Source: Rhizobiaceae bacterium (GTDB taxonomy: Bacteria > Pseudomonadota > Alphaproteobacteria > Rhizobiales > Rhizobiaceae). Taken from it: DNA of 64,000 nt. The DNA is taken from positions 1-64,000 of the forward strand of contig JARGOF010000011.1 in assembly GCA_029212415.1 (NCBI GenBank). Direction: 5' to 3'. Both the position numbers and the translations under genes were made by a program. Below, piece after piece: positions 46,325-54,596 of the stretch (its first letter is position 1; every line of letters begins with the position of its first letter). The notes beneath the pieces were generated by a model. The model did not search any database. It saw nothing but the letters and a program-made list of their open reading frames with translations, and was not told where the DNA came from.

Positions 46325-46765
46325 ATGAAAAAATTGCCACGCCCAGCCGTAAAGCCACCAAGGGAAAATACCATTGCGCTGATCAACATCGTATTTCTGA
46401 TGTTGATCTTTTTCCTGATCGCCGGAACGATCGCACCGCCTCTGGACAATGACGTTGACCTGATCAAATCCAGCGATGCAGATCCCGCCGAGCCGCCCCA
46501 TGCCCTGTTCATCACCGAGGAGGGTGCCTTGAGATTTCAGGGCAAGTCGGTGACGCCGCAATCCTACATTGCGCTGGCGCGTGAACAGGGTATCGGCACA
46601 GACAGTGATAAAGGAGACCCCGATGCGACACAGGAGGTCGGCCTGTCGGTGAAGATCGCTGCGGATGGAAAGCTGCCGGCAACCGGATTGATCGCTGTCA
46701 TTGACCAGTTGAAAAATGCCGGTGCGGGCAAGATCACCATTATTACTGAAAGGAAAACGCCATGA
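46325..46765 (+). CDS. ExbD protein 2 (Asn at the proton-pathway Asp)
   Basis: The 146-residue protein has the same layout as the preceding ExbD. The membrane segment, however, reads ENTIALINIVFLMLIFFLIAGT, with Asn21 where the first ExbD has Asp21. It therefore probably cannot carry protons itself and may pair with the first ExbD as a mixed dimer. Its start is three bases after the stop of the first exbD, and it overlaps the TonB gene by four bases. Confidence 0.9.
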   Translation: MKKLPRPAVKPPRENTIALINIVFLMLIFFLIAGTIAPPLDNDVDLIKSSDADPAEPPHALFITEEGALRFQGKSVTPQSYIALAREQGIGTDSDKGDPDATQEVGLSVKIAADGKLPATGLIAVIDQLKNAGAGKITIITERKTP

Positions 46766-47892
46766 GCTTGCGCTGGTGGCATCTGGCCATTGCAACGATG
46801 GCGTCTTTGGCAATCCATGGCGCTGCCGACTTCGCGCTGCGTGATGCACAGGACCCCATCCAGGAGGAGGGCAGCGCACAGGCACAGATCAGCCTGCTCG
46901 GCAATGCCAGCCAGGATATGGTCATTGCCGGGCAAACGCCCCAGACGATCGTTGCAAGCGCAGCTGCTGCAGTGCAGCCGGTGCAGGCATCCGTGCACAA
47001 GCCGACTGAGACACCAAAGGATCTTGCCAAGGCCAGCGTCCAGGCAATGGCAGCGCAGATCCCGCTTGCCGAGACTGCAAAGCCAATCATCGCTGCGGCA
47101 AAGGTCGATAGCCCCAAGGGCAGCGCTGCGACGGCGCAACCGGCAGTTCCCTTGCAGCCGTCACCCATGCAAAAACCTACGGCAGCAGACCCGGTGGAAT
47201 CCACCAGTCCCCGCGAACAATCCGTCTCGGAAGCAAAGGCCGTCAGTCCGCAAACAGCAAAGCCTTTGACCAGCAAACCACAGGACGTCGTAAAGGCACC
47301 GGAACCAAAGGCGGTGGAAACCTTGAAGCCAACTGCGGTGAAGCCGGTCGAGAGCCCGAAATTGGTCAAAGCAAAAGAGCCGGAACCACTCAAGGCGCAA
47401 GAAAAGGTTACGAAGGTCAAGCCGCAGGAGAAAAAGAAGAAGGTCGTCAAGCCTGCAAAAAAAGCGGACCAAAAAGGCAACAAGGGAAACAATAAAAAGA
47501 GTGGCAAGGCCGGTCAGGCAGATGGAGGCAAAACAGGCACGGCGCGATCTGCCGGGACAAATGCAAAGGGCGGTAAACAGGGCTCGGCCGGCAATGCCAA
47601 GGTGTCAAATTATCCCGGAATCGTCAGGCGTAAATTGCGGCGTGCGCTGCGTTATCCAAAGAAGGCGCGTTCAAGGAAAATCCGCGGAACAACCGTGGTT
47701 CGTTTCAGTGTGACCAGATCCGGTGGCATCACCAATTTGCGCGTGGCGCGCGGTTCAGGCTCAAAGGTTCTCGATGACGCAGCGCTTGCAACGGTGCGTC
47801 GGGCCGCCCCTTTTCCCAAGATACCAGCAGAAGCCAGACGCAAAAGCTGGGTCTTTACCGTGCCTCTCGAATTTACGCCGGGTCGCCGCTGA
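46762..47892 (+). CDS. tonB: TonB energy-transducing protein
   Basis: The 376-residue protein has an N-terminal membrane anchor (HLAIATMASLAIHGAADFAL). A long region rich in Ala, Pro and Lys (about 60-270) spans the periplasm. The C-terminal TonB domain runs from YPGIVRRKLRRALRYPKKAR to KSWVFTVPLEFTPGRR, including VRFSVTRSGGITNLRVARGSGS. It contacts the receptor TonB box and transmits energy from ExbB/ExbD. Confidence 0.94.
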   Translation: MSLRWWHLAIATMASLAIHGAADFALRDAQDPIQEEGSAQAQISLLGNASQDMVIAGQTPQTIVASAAAAVQPVQASVHKPTETPKDLAKASVQAMAAQIPLAETAKPIIAAAKVDSPKGSAATAQPAVPLQPSPMQKPTAADPVESTSPREQSVSEAKAVSPQTAKPLTSKPQDVVKAPEPKAVETLKPTAVKPVESPKLVKAKEPEPLKAQEKVTKVKPQEKKKKVVKPAKKADQKGNKGNNKKSGKAGQADGGKTGTARSAGTNAKGGKQGSAGNAKVSNYPGIVRRKLRRALRYPKKARSRKIRGTTVVRFSVTRSGGITNLRVARGSGSKVLDDAALATVRRAAPFPKIPAEARRKSWVFTVPLEFTPGRR

Positions 47893-47928
47893 ATGGGACA
47901 ACAAGGCTTTATTGCAAGGATTAGCAGG

Positions 47929-48384
47929 ATGTCGATTGAGCAGCGCGATTGGAAAGATGCGGGCCATGGGGACGCCCGGAAAGAGCAGTTCGAGGTCGAG
48001 CTTCCCTCCAGTTCAAAGACGCCGGCGCGCACGCGGTCCGGAATCAAGATCAAAAAACAGTCGCTGGATGGCAAAAACCTGCTTTGCATCACCAATGGAA
48101 CGATGCCGGCTCATCTCGAGGAGGTGGCATCGCTCTTCGGTGCAGGCATTATCCTCGCCGATGCCGAAGAATGTCTTGGCGCGGGCGCAACGGATGTGGT
48201 TCTGCCGCATGCCGATTGTGTGCTTTGTCCGTTAAGCTGCATTGATCCTGTCACCAGAACCAGCCTGCGCAGACATTGCCGACTGACGGGAAAATCCTTC
48301 ATGCCCCTGCGCAACACCAGCAGAACCTGCCTGCGCCATGCCGTGATGCGTTACGCGGATCAACTGCAGGGCGTCAGCGATTGA
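47929..48384 (+). CDS. DUF2325 family cysteine-rich protein
   Basis: The ATG at 47929 has AAGGA eight bases upstream and gives 151 residues; an ATG at 47893 directly after the tonB stop is possible. The C-terminal half has the DUF2325 pattern. GAGIILADAEECLGAGATDVVLPHADCVLCPLSCID is followed by CRLTGKSFMPLRNTSRTCLRHAV-like sequence, with Cys residues spaced CxxCxxxC. DUF2325 proteins are found near iron uptake genes. The cysteine set may bind a metal or haem; function unproven. It is the last gene of the tonB run. Confidence 0.75.
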   Translation: MSIEQRDWKDAGHGDARKEQFEVELPSSSKTPARTRSGIKIKKQSLDGKNLLCITNGTMPAHLEEVASLFGAGIILADAEECLGAGATDVVLPHADCVLCPLSCIDPVTRTSLRRHCRLTGKSFMPLRNTSRTCLRHAVMRYADQLQGVSD

Positions 48385-48408
48385 CACATGGCTGGTTTCA
48401 ACACCCCA

Positions 48409-50031
48409 TCATTGTGTCTTGTGCCCTTCCATAATCATCTCGGCTGCCTTTTCAGCAATCATGACGACCGGTGAGGCGGTGTTGCCGGAAACAATTTTCG
48501 GCATGATCGACGCATCAACAATACGCAGGCCGTCGAGGCCGTGCACCTGCAATCTGTCATTGACGACTGCACGGTCATCCTGCCCCATCTTGCAGGTGCC
48601 GATGGGGTGGAAAATGGTCGTCGCGATGTTGCCGATCGCGTGGTGCAGATCCGTGTCACTGGTAACGGTTGGACCCGGTAGAAGCTCCTTGGGGCTGTAT
48701 TGCTTCAGGGCTTCGGCCTGCATGATCTTGCGTACCTGAGCAATGGATTTCAGCGCGACGATCCTGTCGCTTTCTGCTGTCAGATAATTCAACCGGATAT
48801 CGGGCTGCACATCGCAATCTATTGAGGTGGAATGGGTGCTTCCAACGCTTTCAGGGCGCAGATTGCACACGGAAACGGTAATCGCCGGATAGGGATGCAG
48901 CGGGTCCCCTAGCTTGTCCGTGCTCAGGGGCTGCACGTGATATTCAAGGTCCGGTGTCTCGCGGGAGTCGTCACTGCGCGAAAACATGCCCAGCTGGCTG
49001 GGGGCCATCGACAGCGGGCCCGATCGGCGCAGCGCATATTCCAGCCCCATGGCGAGCTTGCCAATGAGGCTGTTGGCCTTCTGATTCAAGGTCAGGGCAT
49101 TGGATACGCCGTAGACCGTTCTGAGTTGCAGGTGATCCTGCAGGTTTTCACCAACGCCGGCCATCGCATGCACAACCGGAATGCCGAGGGAAGCAAGCAC
49201 ATCCGCACGCCCGATGCCCGAAAGCTCCAGTATTTTTGGTGAATTGATCGCCCCGGCGGTCAGCAGGACTTCACGCCGCGCCCGCACTTCGTGGGACTGA
49301 CCATCCTTGCGAAAGCACACACCCTCGGCGCGCTTGCCGTTCAGCAGGATGTGGTCCGTATGCGCCTCGGTGATGACCCGCAGGTTGGCCCGGTTGCGGA
49401 CAGGCTTGAGAAATGCCTTGGCGGCGTTCCAGCGCACGCCCTTGTTCTGATTGACCTCGAAAAAGCCGGATCCTTCGTTCGTGCCGCTGTTGAAATCATC
49501 GGTTGGATGAATGCCGAACTCTTCCGCAGCCCTTTGAAAGGCGCGCAGGATATCCCAGTTCACACGCTGCTTGCTGACTTTCCACTCGCCGCCGCTGCCA
49601 TGCTGATCGCTTGTGCCCAGATAATGGTCTTCAGTCTTGCGGAAATAGGGCAGAACATCATCCCAGCCCCATCCCCTGTTTCCCATCTGGCGCCAGCCGT
49701 CGTAATCGGCTGCCTGACCGCGCATGTAGATCATGCCATTGATGGATGTGCAGCCACCCAGAACCTTGCCGCGCGGATAAAGCAGGGAACGACCGTTCAG
49801 CCCCGGCTCCGGAGCCGTTTTCATCATCCAGTCGGTGCGCGGATTGCCGATGCAGTAGAGATAGCCGACGGGAATATGGATCCAGTGGTAATTGTCATGC
49901 TTGCCGGCCTCCAGCAGCAAAACGCGCGTTTGCGGATCGGCTGACAAACGGTTGGCCAGAACGCAACCTGCCGGACCTGCACCGACAATGATATAGTCGT
50001 AGTCGCCTTCAATCATTGTCGCGCCTGACAT
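48409..50031 (-). CDS. GMC family FAD oxidoreductase, choline dehydrogenase-like
   Basis: The 540-residue protein has the dinucleotide motif VGAGPAGCVLANRLS (residues 16-30), LLLEAG, the GMC signature GKVLGGCTSINGMIYMRGQ, and the C-terminal HPIGTCKMG with NTASPVVMIAEKAAEMI. The active-site His of the HPIGTCKMG region and a later Asn belong to alcohol oxidation by GMC enzymes. The likely substrate is a small alcohol or choline analogue; none is shown. A start at 50019 is possible. Confidence 0.93.
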   Translation of the reverse strand: MSGATMIEGDYDYIIVGAGPAGCVLANRLSADPQTRVLLLEAGKHDNYHWIHIPVGYLYCIGNPRTDWMMKTAPEPGLNGRSLLYPRGKVLGGCTSINGMIYMRGQAADYDGWRQMGNRGWGWDDVLPYFRKTEDHYLGTSDQHGSGGEWKVSKQRVNWDILRAFQRAAEEFGIHPTDDFNSGTNEGSGFFEVNQNKGVRWNAAKAFLKPVRNRANLRVITEAHTDHILLNGKRAEGVCFRKDGQSHEVRARREVLLTAGAINSPKILELSGIGRADVLASLGIPVVHAMAGVGENLQDHLQLRTVYGVSNALTLNQKANSLIGKLAMGLEYALRRSGPLSMAPSQLGMFSRSDDSRETPDLEYHVQPLSTDKLGDPLHPYPAITVSVCNLRPESVGSTHSTSIDCDVQPDIRLNYLTAESDRIVALKSIAQVRKIMQAEALKQYSPKELLPGPTVTSDTDLHHAIGNIATTIFHPIGTCKMGQDDRAVVNDRLQVHGLDGLRIVDASIMPKIVSGNTASPVVMIAEKAAEMIMEGHKTQ

Positions 50032-50109
50032 ATAGGCATCCTGTATTGCATGCGCCGTGTTTCGTCGGAGCCGAATTCCGACACTATTCCATCGTTCTCA
50101 AGAATGCAT

Positions 50110-50148
50110 CACACCACCTTCAATGAAAACGCCTGAAGATGGTGTGAC
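50110..50148. terminator. Hairpin with 14-base arms between GMC and FMN reductase genes
   Basis: The arms at 50110-50123 and 50135-50148 pair with a single mismatch across an 11-base loop. It lies 67 bases downstream of the FMN reductase stop (minus strand) and upstream of the GMC start. It probably ends the FMN reductase transcript. The operator alternative is not excluded. Confidence 0.6.
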
Positions 50149-50214
50149 GCGATTTTGTGCTGCGGGCCAATTGCCGTTTCGCCTGTTGCGAATGGCGACT
50201 TGGCCGGAGCTTTT

Positions 50215-50739
50215 CTACAGGGTTTGGATGAACCGTGTCAGCGATTCTTCAGCAAAATCCAGGATGGCTGCATCGGTCAGCATGCCGTCTTCCACCTTGC
50301 TATTGGCGCTTGTGACCAGAATTTCCTTGTCGGCGAAAGGCCGCGACAGCATGCCACTGAGAATATACTTCAAATGTCCCTGGGCGCGCACGCCGCCAAG
50401 CGGGCCGCCTGAGACGCTGACGATGAAGCAGGGCTTGTCCTTGAAGACTGATGCATAGGCCGGGCGCGATGCCCAATCGATGGCATTTTTCAACACGCCG
50501 GGAACACTGTAATTATATTCTGGCGTGACGAAGACGACGCCATCTGCAGCCGCAACCTGCGCAATCCATGCCTCAACCTTTGGATCATCCGAGATGTCGG
50601 CATTGTAGTGAGGCAGCACGCCCGTATCGGCAGTCACTGTTTCAGCCTTGCCGTCCAGGCGGGCAATCAGTGCGCGGGCGGTTGCACGGGATGATGAAGC
50701 GGCCCGGAGGCTGCCGGGTACAAAAAGCAGAGATTTCAT
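50215..50739 (-). CDS. NAD(P)H-dependent FMN reductase
   Basis: The ATG at 50739 with AGGA seven bases upstream gives 174 residues. The flavodoxin-like fold shows VPGSLRAASSSRATARAL at the N-terminus, and VVFVTPEYNYSVPGVLKNAIDWASR (about 75-99), the FMN-binding signature. The GGPLGGVRAQGHLKYILS segment follows. It reduces FMN or quinones with NAD(P)H in the cytosol. The gene follows a degraded transporter remnant in the same direction. Confidence 0.92.
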   Translation of the reverse strand: MKSLLFVPGSLRAASSSRATARALIARLDGKAETVTADTGVLPHYNADISDDPKVEAWIAQVAAADGVVFVTPEYNYSVPGVLKNAIDWASRPAYASVFKDKPCFIVSVSGGPLGGVRAQGHLKYILSGMLSRPFADKEILVTSANSKVEDGMLTDAAILDFAEESLTRFIQTL

Positions 50740-50756
50740 GAAAAGGTCCTGTTTGG

Positions 50757-50885
50757 TCAGAGACGCGCCAACCATGTGGCGATTGACGGGAAGATGGCAA
50801 TAATAACCAATGCCACGAGCATGGCAAAGACAAAAGGCATGGCACCCCTGAATATCTCGCCAACTCTCAGATCAGGATCATTCAT
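50757..50885 (-). pseudogene. Remnant of TRAP transporter large permease (DctM C-terminus)
   Basis: A 42-codon open segment ending in TGA at 50757 encodes MNDPDLRVGEIFRGAMPFV and then FAMLVALVIIAIFPSIATWLARL. It resembles the last transmembrane helix and tail of DctM proteins, where an EIFRG..PF motif and a final FPxxxxWL are typical. The rest of the permease is missing: upstream codons in frame show no match. It lies just upstream of the FMN reductase start, so its DNA may now form part of that gene's leader. I judge it a degraded fragment. Confidence 0.65.
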
Positions 50886-50960
50886 GGCCGATGGCGCGGC
50901 CATCGTGCGGGCAGAGCTTGTGTGATGTGAAGGGGGTTGGCGGCCTGTTGCTTTACCGCA

Positions 50961-51491
50961 TCAATGGTCGGCAAGGGCGAAGGACGGCACGAGAATGTCA
51001 GCAATCTGCCTGTCGATGATCAGGTGGTCCTGGCGATAGTGCCCGGAACCATCCAGCAGATTCAGCGTGCCCAACGTGCTGCCCGCTGATCGCATCGGCA
51101 GGTTGAGGGCGGACTGCAATCCCATGGCAAGCAGGACGCCGTGGTCCGGAAAGGCCCAGCGGATATCGGCGGCATTAGTACCCAGAAAATGACGGCCCTC
51201 CATCAGAACCTGCCTGCCCCAGGGGGTCGATTTCATTTTCTTGGTGCCGCCGACCGGATAGGAATCGGGCCGGCTCGAATAGCACCGGCGAAGCAGCCCG
51301 TTTTTATGGTCATATTCGAGAACAGAAAAAAGCTTGTGGCCAATCAGCTCTGACAGAATGCGGTCTGTTGCCTTCCAGATGATCTGTCGATCGGTGGTGC
51401 CGGCAACCACGGCGCTGAGATCGGAGAATTTTTCCAATGTCAGGGCGTCAGTGACGGGTTTGCCGAAGGCTTTTGTGCCACTATTTGTCAA
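50961..51491 (-). CDS. GAF-domain protein
   Basis: The start is a TTG at 51491, overlapping the preceding stop as TTGA, with GAGAGG upstream. The 176-residue protein is a single GAF domain (about 20-170), with LSAVVAGTTDRQIIWKATDRILSEL, a STPWGRQVLMEGRHFLGT segment and a MGLQSALNLPMRSAGSTLGTLNLLDG core. GAF domains bind small ligands. No output domain is present, so it may act on a partner. It is the last gene of a four-gene operon. Confidence 0.82.
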   Translation of the reverse strand: MTNSGTKAFGKPVTDALTLEKFSDLSAVVAGTTDRQIIWKATDRILSELIGHKLFSVLEYDHKNGLLRRCYSSRPDSYPVGGTKKMKSTPWGRQVLMEGRHFLGTNAADIRWAFPDHGVLLAMGLQSALNLPMRSAGSTLGTLNLLDGSGHYRQDHLIIDRQIADILVPSFALADH

Positions 51492-51826
51492 AAGACCTCT
51501 CCACCCCGCACAACGTCGGCCTCCGGTTGGAGAAGGATGACGTCCTTGTTGTCGTTGTGCGCGCCCATGATCAGAATCTCAGATTGGAAGCCTGCTATAT
51601 TGCGCGGCGGCATATTCACCACACAAACGACCTGCTTTCCCAGCAATTGCTCCGGCTGATAGCTGGTGAACTGGCCGCTGGACCATTTGGTGCCCAGGTC
51701 GCCAAAATCAACGGCGATTTTGTATGAAGGATTGCGTGCCCTTGGGAAGGGTTGGACATCGACGATCTCGCCAACGCGCATCTCGATTCTTGCAAAATCG
51801 TCATAGCTTATCTGTGGCTTGTTCAC
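51488..51826 (-). CDS. tRNA-binding domain protein, CsaA-like
   Basis: The start is a GTG at 51826 that overlaps the stop of the Lrp gene as GTGA. The 112-residue protein is a lone EMAP/CsaA OB-fold domain: FARIEMRVGEIVDVQPFPRARNPSYKIAVDFGDLG, QLLGKQVVCVVNMPPRNIAGFQSEILIMGA. This binds tRNA or peptides and is often annotated as a secretion chaperone CsaA. The length matches the family, about 110 residues. Biological role here is unknown. Confidence 0.92.
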   Translation of the reverse strand: MNKPQISYDDFARIEMRVGEIVDVQPFPRARNPSYKIAVDFGDLGTKWSSGQFTSYQPEQLLGKQVVCVVNMPPRNIAGFQSEILIMGAHNDNKDVILLQPEADVVRGGEVF

Positions 51827-52340
51827 TTCGTCTCTCCTGAACTGTGGATTTCGCCGTCTGAAAGTATGGCCTTTACCGGAACGCTGTCGCGCGCGATGAC
51901 CGATTTGATCACTATGTAGCTGAAATATTTGTCAACGCCGATGTTGCGGTCGAATATGGTCTCGATGATCGATTGGTAATGCGAGACGCTGCGGGCGACG
52001 AATTTCAGCAGGTAGTCATAGCCTCCGCTGACGAGATGACATTCCTGCAGTGAATTGCATTTGCGGATTTCGCTTCGAATTTGACAAAATCCTCGCGACG
52101 GTGGTCGTTCAACGTCACTTCCGTAAAGACAGTCACCGTTTCAGCAAGCCTGGAAAGGCAGACTTGTGCTTTGTAGCTGGCGATATAGCCTGCCTTTTCC
52201 AATCGTTTGACCCGTTGCAGGCAAGGGCTGGGCGACAGCCCGACCAGTTCGGCAAGGGTGACATTTGTCAGCCTTGCATTTTCCTGCAATCGAGCCAGAA
52301 TATTGATGTCAATTCTGTCGAGCTTGATCGATCCTGCCAT
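51823..52340 (-). pseudogene. Lrp/AsnC family regulator, frameshifted
   Basis: From the ATG at 52340 the first frame gives an AsnC winged helix (DRIDINILARLQENARLTNVTLAELVGLSPSPCLQRVKRL) and the start of the ligand domain up to DFVKFEA. At about 52075-52080 the sense passes to another frame. It continues as EIRKCNSLQECHLVSGGYDYLLKFVARSVSHYQSIIETIF and ends at TGA 51823. This matches a one-base deletion. Restored length would be about 172 residues, as in the family. The second half still looks conserved, so the defect may be recent or a sequencing error. Confidence 0.8.
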
Positions 52341-52371
52341 TGTATAAACCGTTTTACTTGTGCCCAACGGT

Positions 52372-53094
52372 TCAGGCGCGCAAGGCTTGCTGGTGGGCTT
52401 TCACCAGATCAGCCATCGAATTGAATCGGAAATTGACATCAGGCAGGTTGCCCGGGTTCATGGTTGCGCCGAAGCCATCCTTGTCGTGGCGACGATAGAT
52501 CCAGCAGGATGCCAGACCATGGCGTTTACCGGGGACATGGTCGTGGAACATGCTTTCCGCCGTGTGCAGGATATCCTGTTTTTCAACGCCATGGGCTTTC
52601 AGCTTGTCCAGCATATAGTCGAAATTGCGATCGGATGGTTTGTAGGAGCCGACATCCTCAGCCGTATAGATGGCGTCAAATTCCACGCCCAGGCGCTGGT
52701 TGCTGCCGGCAAAGCTCTCATTGTCGACGTTTGACAAGATCACCAGTTTGTAATGTTTTTTCAAATATTGCAGGGCGTCTGCGCTGTCGGGGAATGCTGG
52801 CCAGTCTTTGACGGATCGTCCATAAGCAGCACTTTCTTCCAGGCTGCTGGACACGCCCCATTCCTCGGCCAGCCGCTTGTAGACAATCGACAAGAGTTCA
52901 CTATAGCGTTTTCCCGGTGTCCACGCCTGTTGTGATGATTCATGGCGGGCATGGGCCTGCAGAATATCGTCGCGCGACAGGCCGCGATCCACCCTTGCGG
53001 TCAGCGGCTTCAACCCTTCCACCATGCCCGATTCCCAATCGATAAGTGTGCCGTAGCAATCGAAGGTCAGGGCTTTGAAGTCTGTCAATCTCAT
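52372..53094 (-). CDS. HAD superfamily hydrolase, haloacid dehalogenase type II
   Basis: The ATG at 53094 with AAGGA seven bases upstream gives 240 residues. The HAD nucleophile is Asp12 in LTFDCYGTLIDW; LVILSNVDNE is the second motif, and YKPSDRNF the Lys-containing third. The family includes L-2-haloacid dehalogenases and phosphatases, so the substrate cannot be told. It precedes the Lrp gene by 31 bases and heads the operon. Confidence 0.9.
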   Translation of the reverse strand: MRLTDFKALTFDCYGTLIDWESGMVEGLKPLTARVDRGLSRDDILQAHARHESSQQAWTPGKRYSELLSIVYKRLAEEWGVSSSLEESAAYGRSVKDWPAFPDSADALQYLKKHYKLVILSNVDNESFAGSNQRLGVEFDAIYTAEDVGSYKPSDRNFDYMLDKLKAHGVEKQDILHTAESMFHDHVPGKRHGLASCWIYRRHDKDGFGATMNPGNLPDVNFRFNSMADLVKAHQQALRA

Positions 53095-53360
53095 GGTCTG
53101 TTCCTTGATGTCGATGGCCTTGATCAGCATATCCACGCAATATCAGGCCATATTGGAGCCCGCAACTGATGATCGCGCTGCAATCATTCCATTTGCCGGC
53201 AAGCGACTTGTTGTGTGGTCTCTATTGAATTTGAACGGCACTGACCGGTATATTCTTTTGAAATCAAAGAGATTTACCCGTGCCATGACTTGGAAAACAG
53301 TGATAGATCTTGACGCCGTTGGGTGAACCAGTCGCGGTCATCTGCAGGATTTGAGGCTTA

Positions 53361-54596
53361 ATGACCATACGTATATTGCATACCGCAGATCTTCACCTGG
53401 ATTCGCCGCTGCGCAGTCTGGCGATGAAAGATCCGCGTCTTGAAGCGCAGATTCGAACCGCCAGCCGGGCGGCGCTCGAGACCATGGTGCGCTATTGCAT
53501 TGATGAGGACGTCCATGCCCTGCTGATCGCTGGCGATCTTTACGATGGACAGGAACGCAGCGCCAAGACGGCGGCCTATCTTGCAACCCAGATGGATCGA
53601 TTGGGGGATGCGGGCATCCGGGTCTTCTACATCAAGGGCAATCATGATGCGGAAAATCCCATCTCCGGCGAGATCGCGCTGCCGGACAATGTGCATGTAT
53701 TTGACGGGCGTGGCGGCAAGGTCCGATTGGGCGACGAAGAAATCTATATTCACGGCGTGAGTTTCCGCGACAAACACGCGCCCGACAGCCTGCTGCCGAA
53801 ATATTCCAGCCCGCAGCCTTCGGCGATCAATATTGCCATGATGCACACGTCGCTGGGCGGTGCCGCGGGCCATGACCGTTATGCGCCTTGCTCGGTGGCG
53901 GAACTGACCGCATCCGGTTTCGACTATTGGGCTCTGGGACATGTGCACAAACGCCAGGTGCACTCTCAATCACCCTGGATTGTCATGCCTGGCATGCCGC
54001 AAGGCCGCGACATCGGTGAGGCCGGGCCAAAATCGGCATCATTGCTGACCATTTCCGACGGCAGCATAAAGGTAAGCGAAGTCTCGACCTCTGTTATCGA
54101 GTTCCGTGAGGTCATCTGCGCGCTGGATGGTCTGGAAGGCAATGACACGATCCGCGCCCATCTGCGAGAGGCCTTGCGTGCAGAGGCGGAAGCAGGCTCC
54201 GCAATTCTGCGGCTGCGATTGTGTGGAGAAACACCCTATGCCTGGCATATGCGGCGCGACGCAGACTATTGGGCCGAGATATTGGGGGGCCTGGCGCAGG
54301 AGGCTGGCGACCTGTGGATCGAAAAACTCTCCATTGATCTGACAGAGCCGAACGTCGTGTCACCGGACGGTGTGAATGCCTTGCGCGATGTGCAGCAACT
54401 GATGGAGGCTATCAGTCTGGAGGAGGGGTTTGCGGCGGACGCGCAATCTGAACTGGAACAGATATTGTCGCAGCTTCCGGCTGACCGTCGGCGTGAACTT
54501 GTCCCGGATGTCGCGGCGCAAGACGCTCTGCTGGCCCGTTTGAAAGAGGACGCTATCCTGTCGATGGCCGCACAAATGCGGGGGCAGGGCACATGA
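53361..54596 (+). CDS. SbcD/Mre11-like metallophosphatase, YhaO type
   Basis: The 411-residue protein carries the calcineurin-like metal ligands. These are HTADLHLDSPL (Asp10, His12), LIAGDLYDG, IKGNHDAENP and, later, YWALGHVHKR. It is the exonuclease partner of YhaN/SbcC-like ATPases in DNA repair. GAGG lies five bases before the ATG. Its end overlaps the downstream ATPase gene start by four bases, and the two proteins should form a nuclease/ATPase complex. Confidence 0.9.
   Translation: MTIRILHTADLHLDSPLRSLAMKDPRLEAQIRTASRAALETMVRYCIDEDVHALLIAGDLYDGQERSAKTAAYLATQMDRLGDAGIRVFYIKGNHDAENPISGEIALPDNVHVFDGRGGKVRLGDEEIYIHGVSFRDKHAPDSLLPKYSSPQPSAINIAMMHTSLGGAAGHDRYAPCSVAELTASGFDYWALGHVHKRQVHSQSPWIVMPGMPQGRDIGEAGPKSASLLTISDGSIKVSEVSTSVIEFREVICALDGLEGNDTIRAHLREALRAEAEAGSAILRLRLCGETPYAWHMRRDADYWAEILGGLAQEAGDLWIEKLSIDLTEPNVVSPDGVNALRDVQQLMEAISLEEGFAADAQSELEQILSQLPADRRRELVPDVAAQDALLARLKEDAILSMAAQMRGQGT

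Noticed and set aside
45061-46515. 484-codon minus-strand frame across exbB and exbD
   Set aside because: It crosses three clear genes of the opposite strand and the translation has no family character; a shadow frame.
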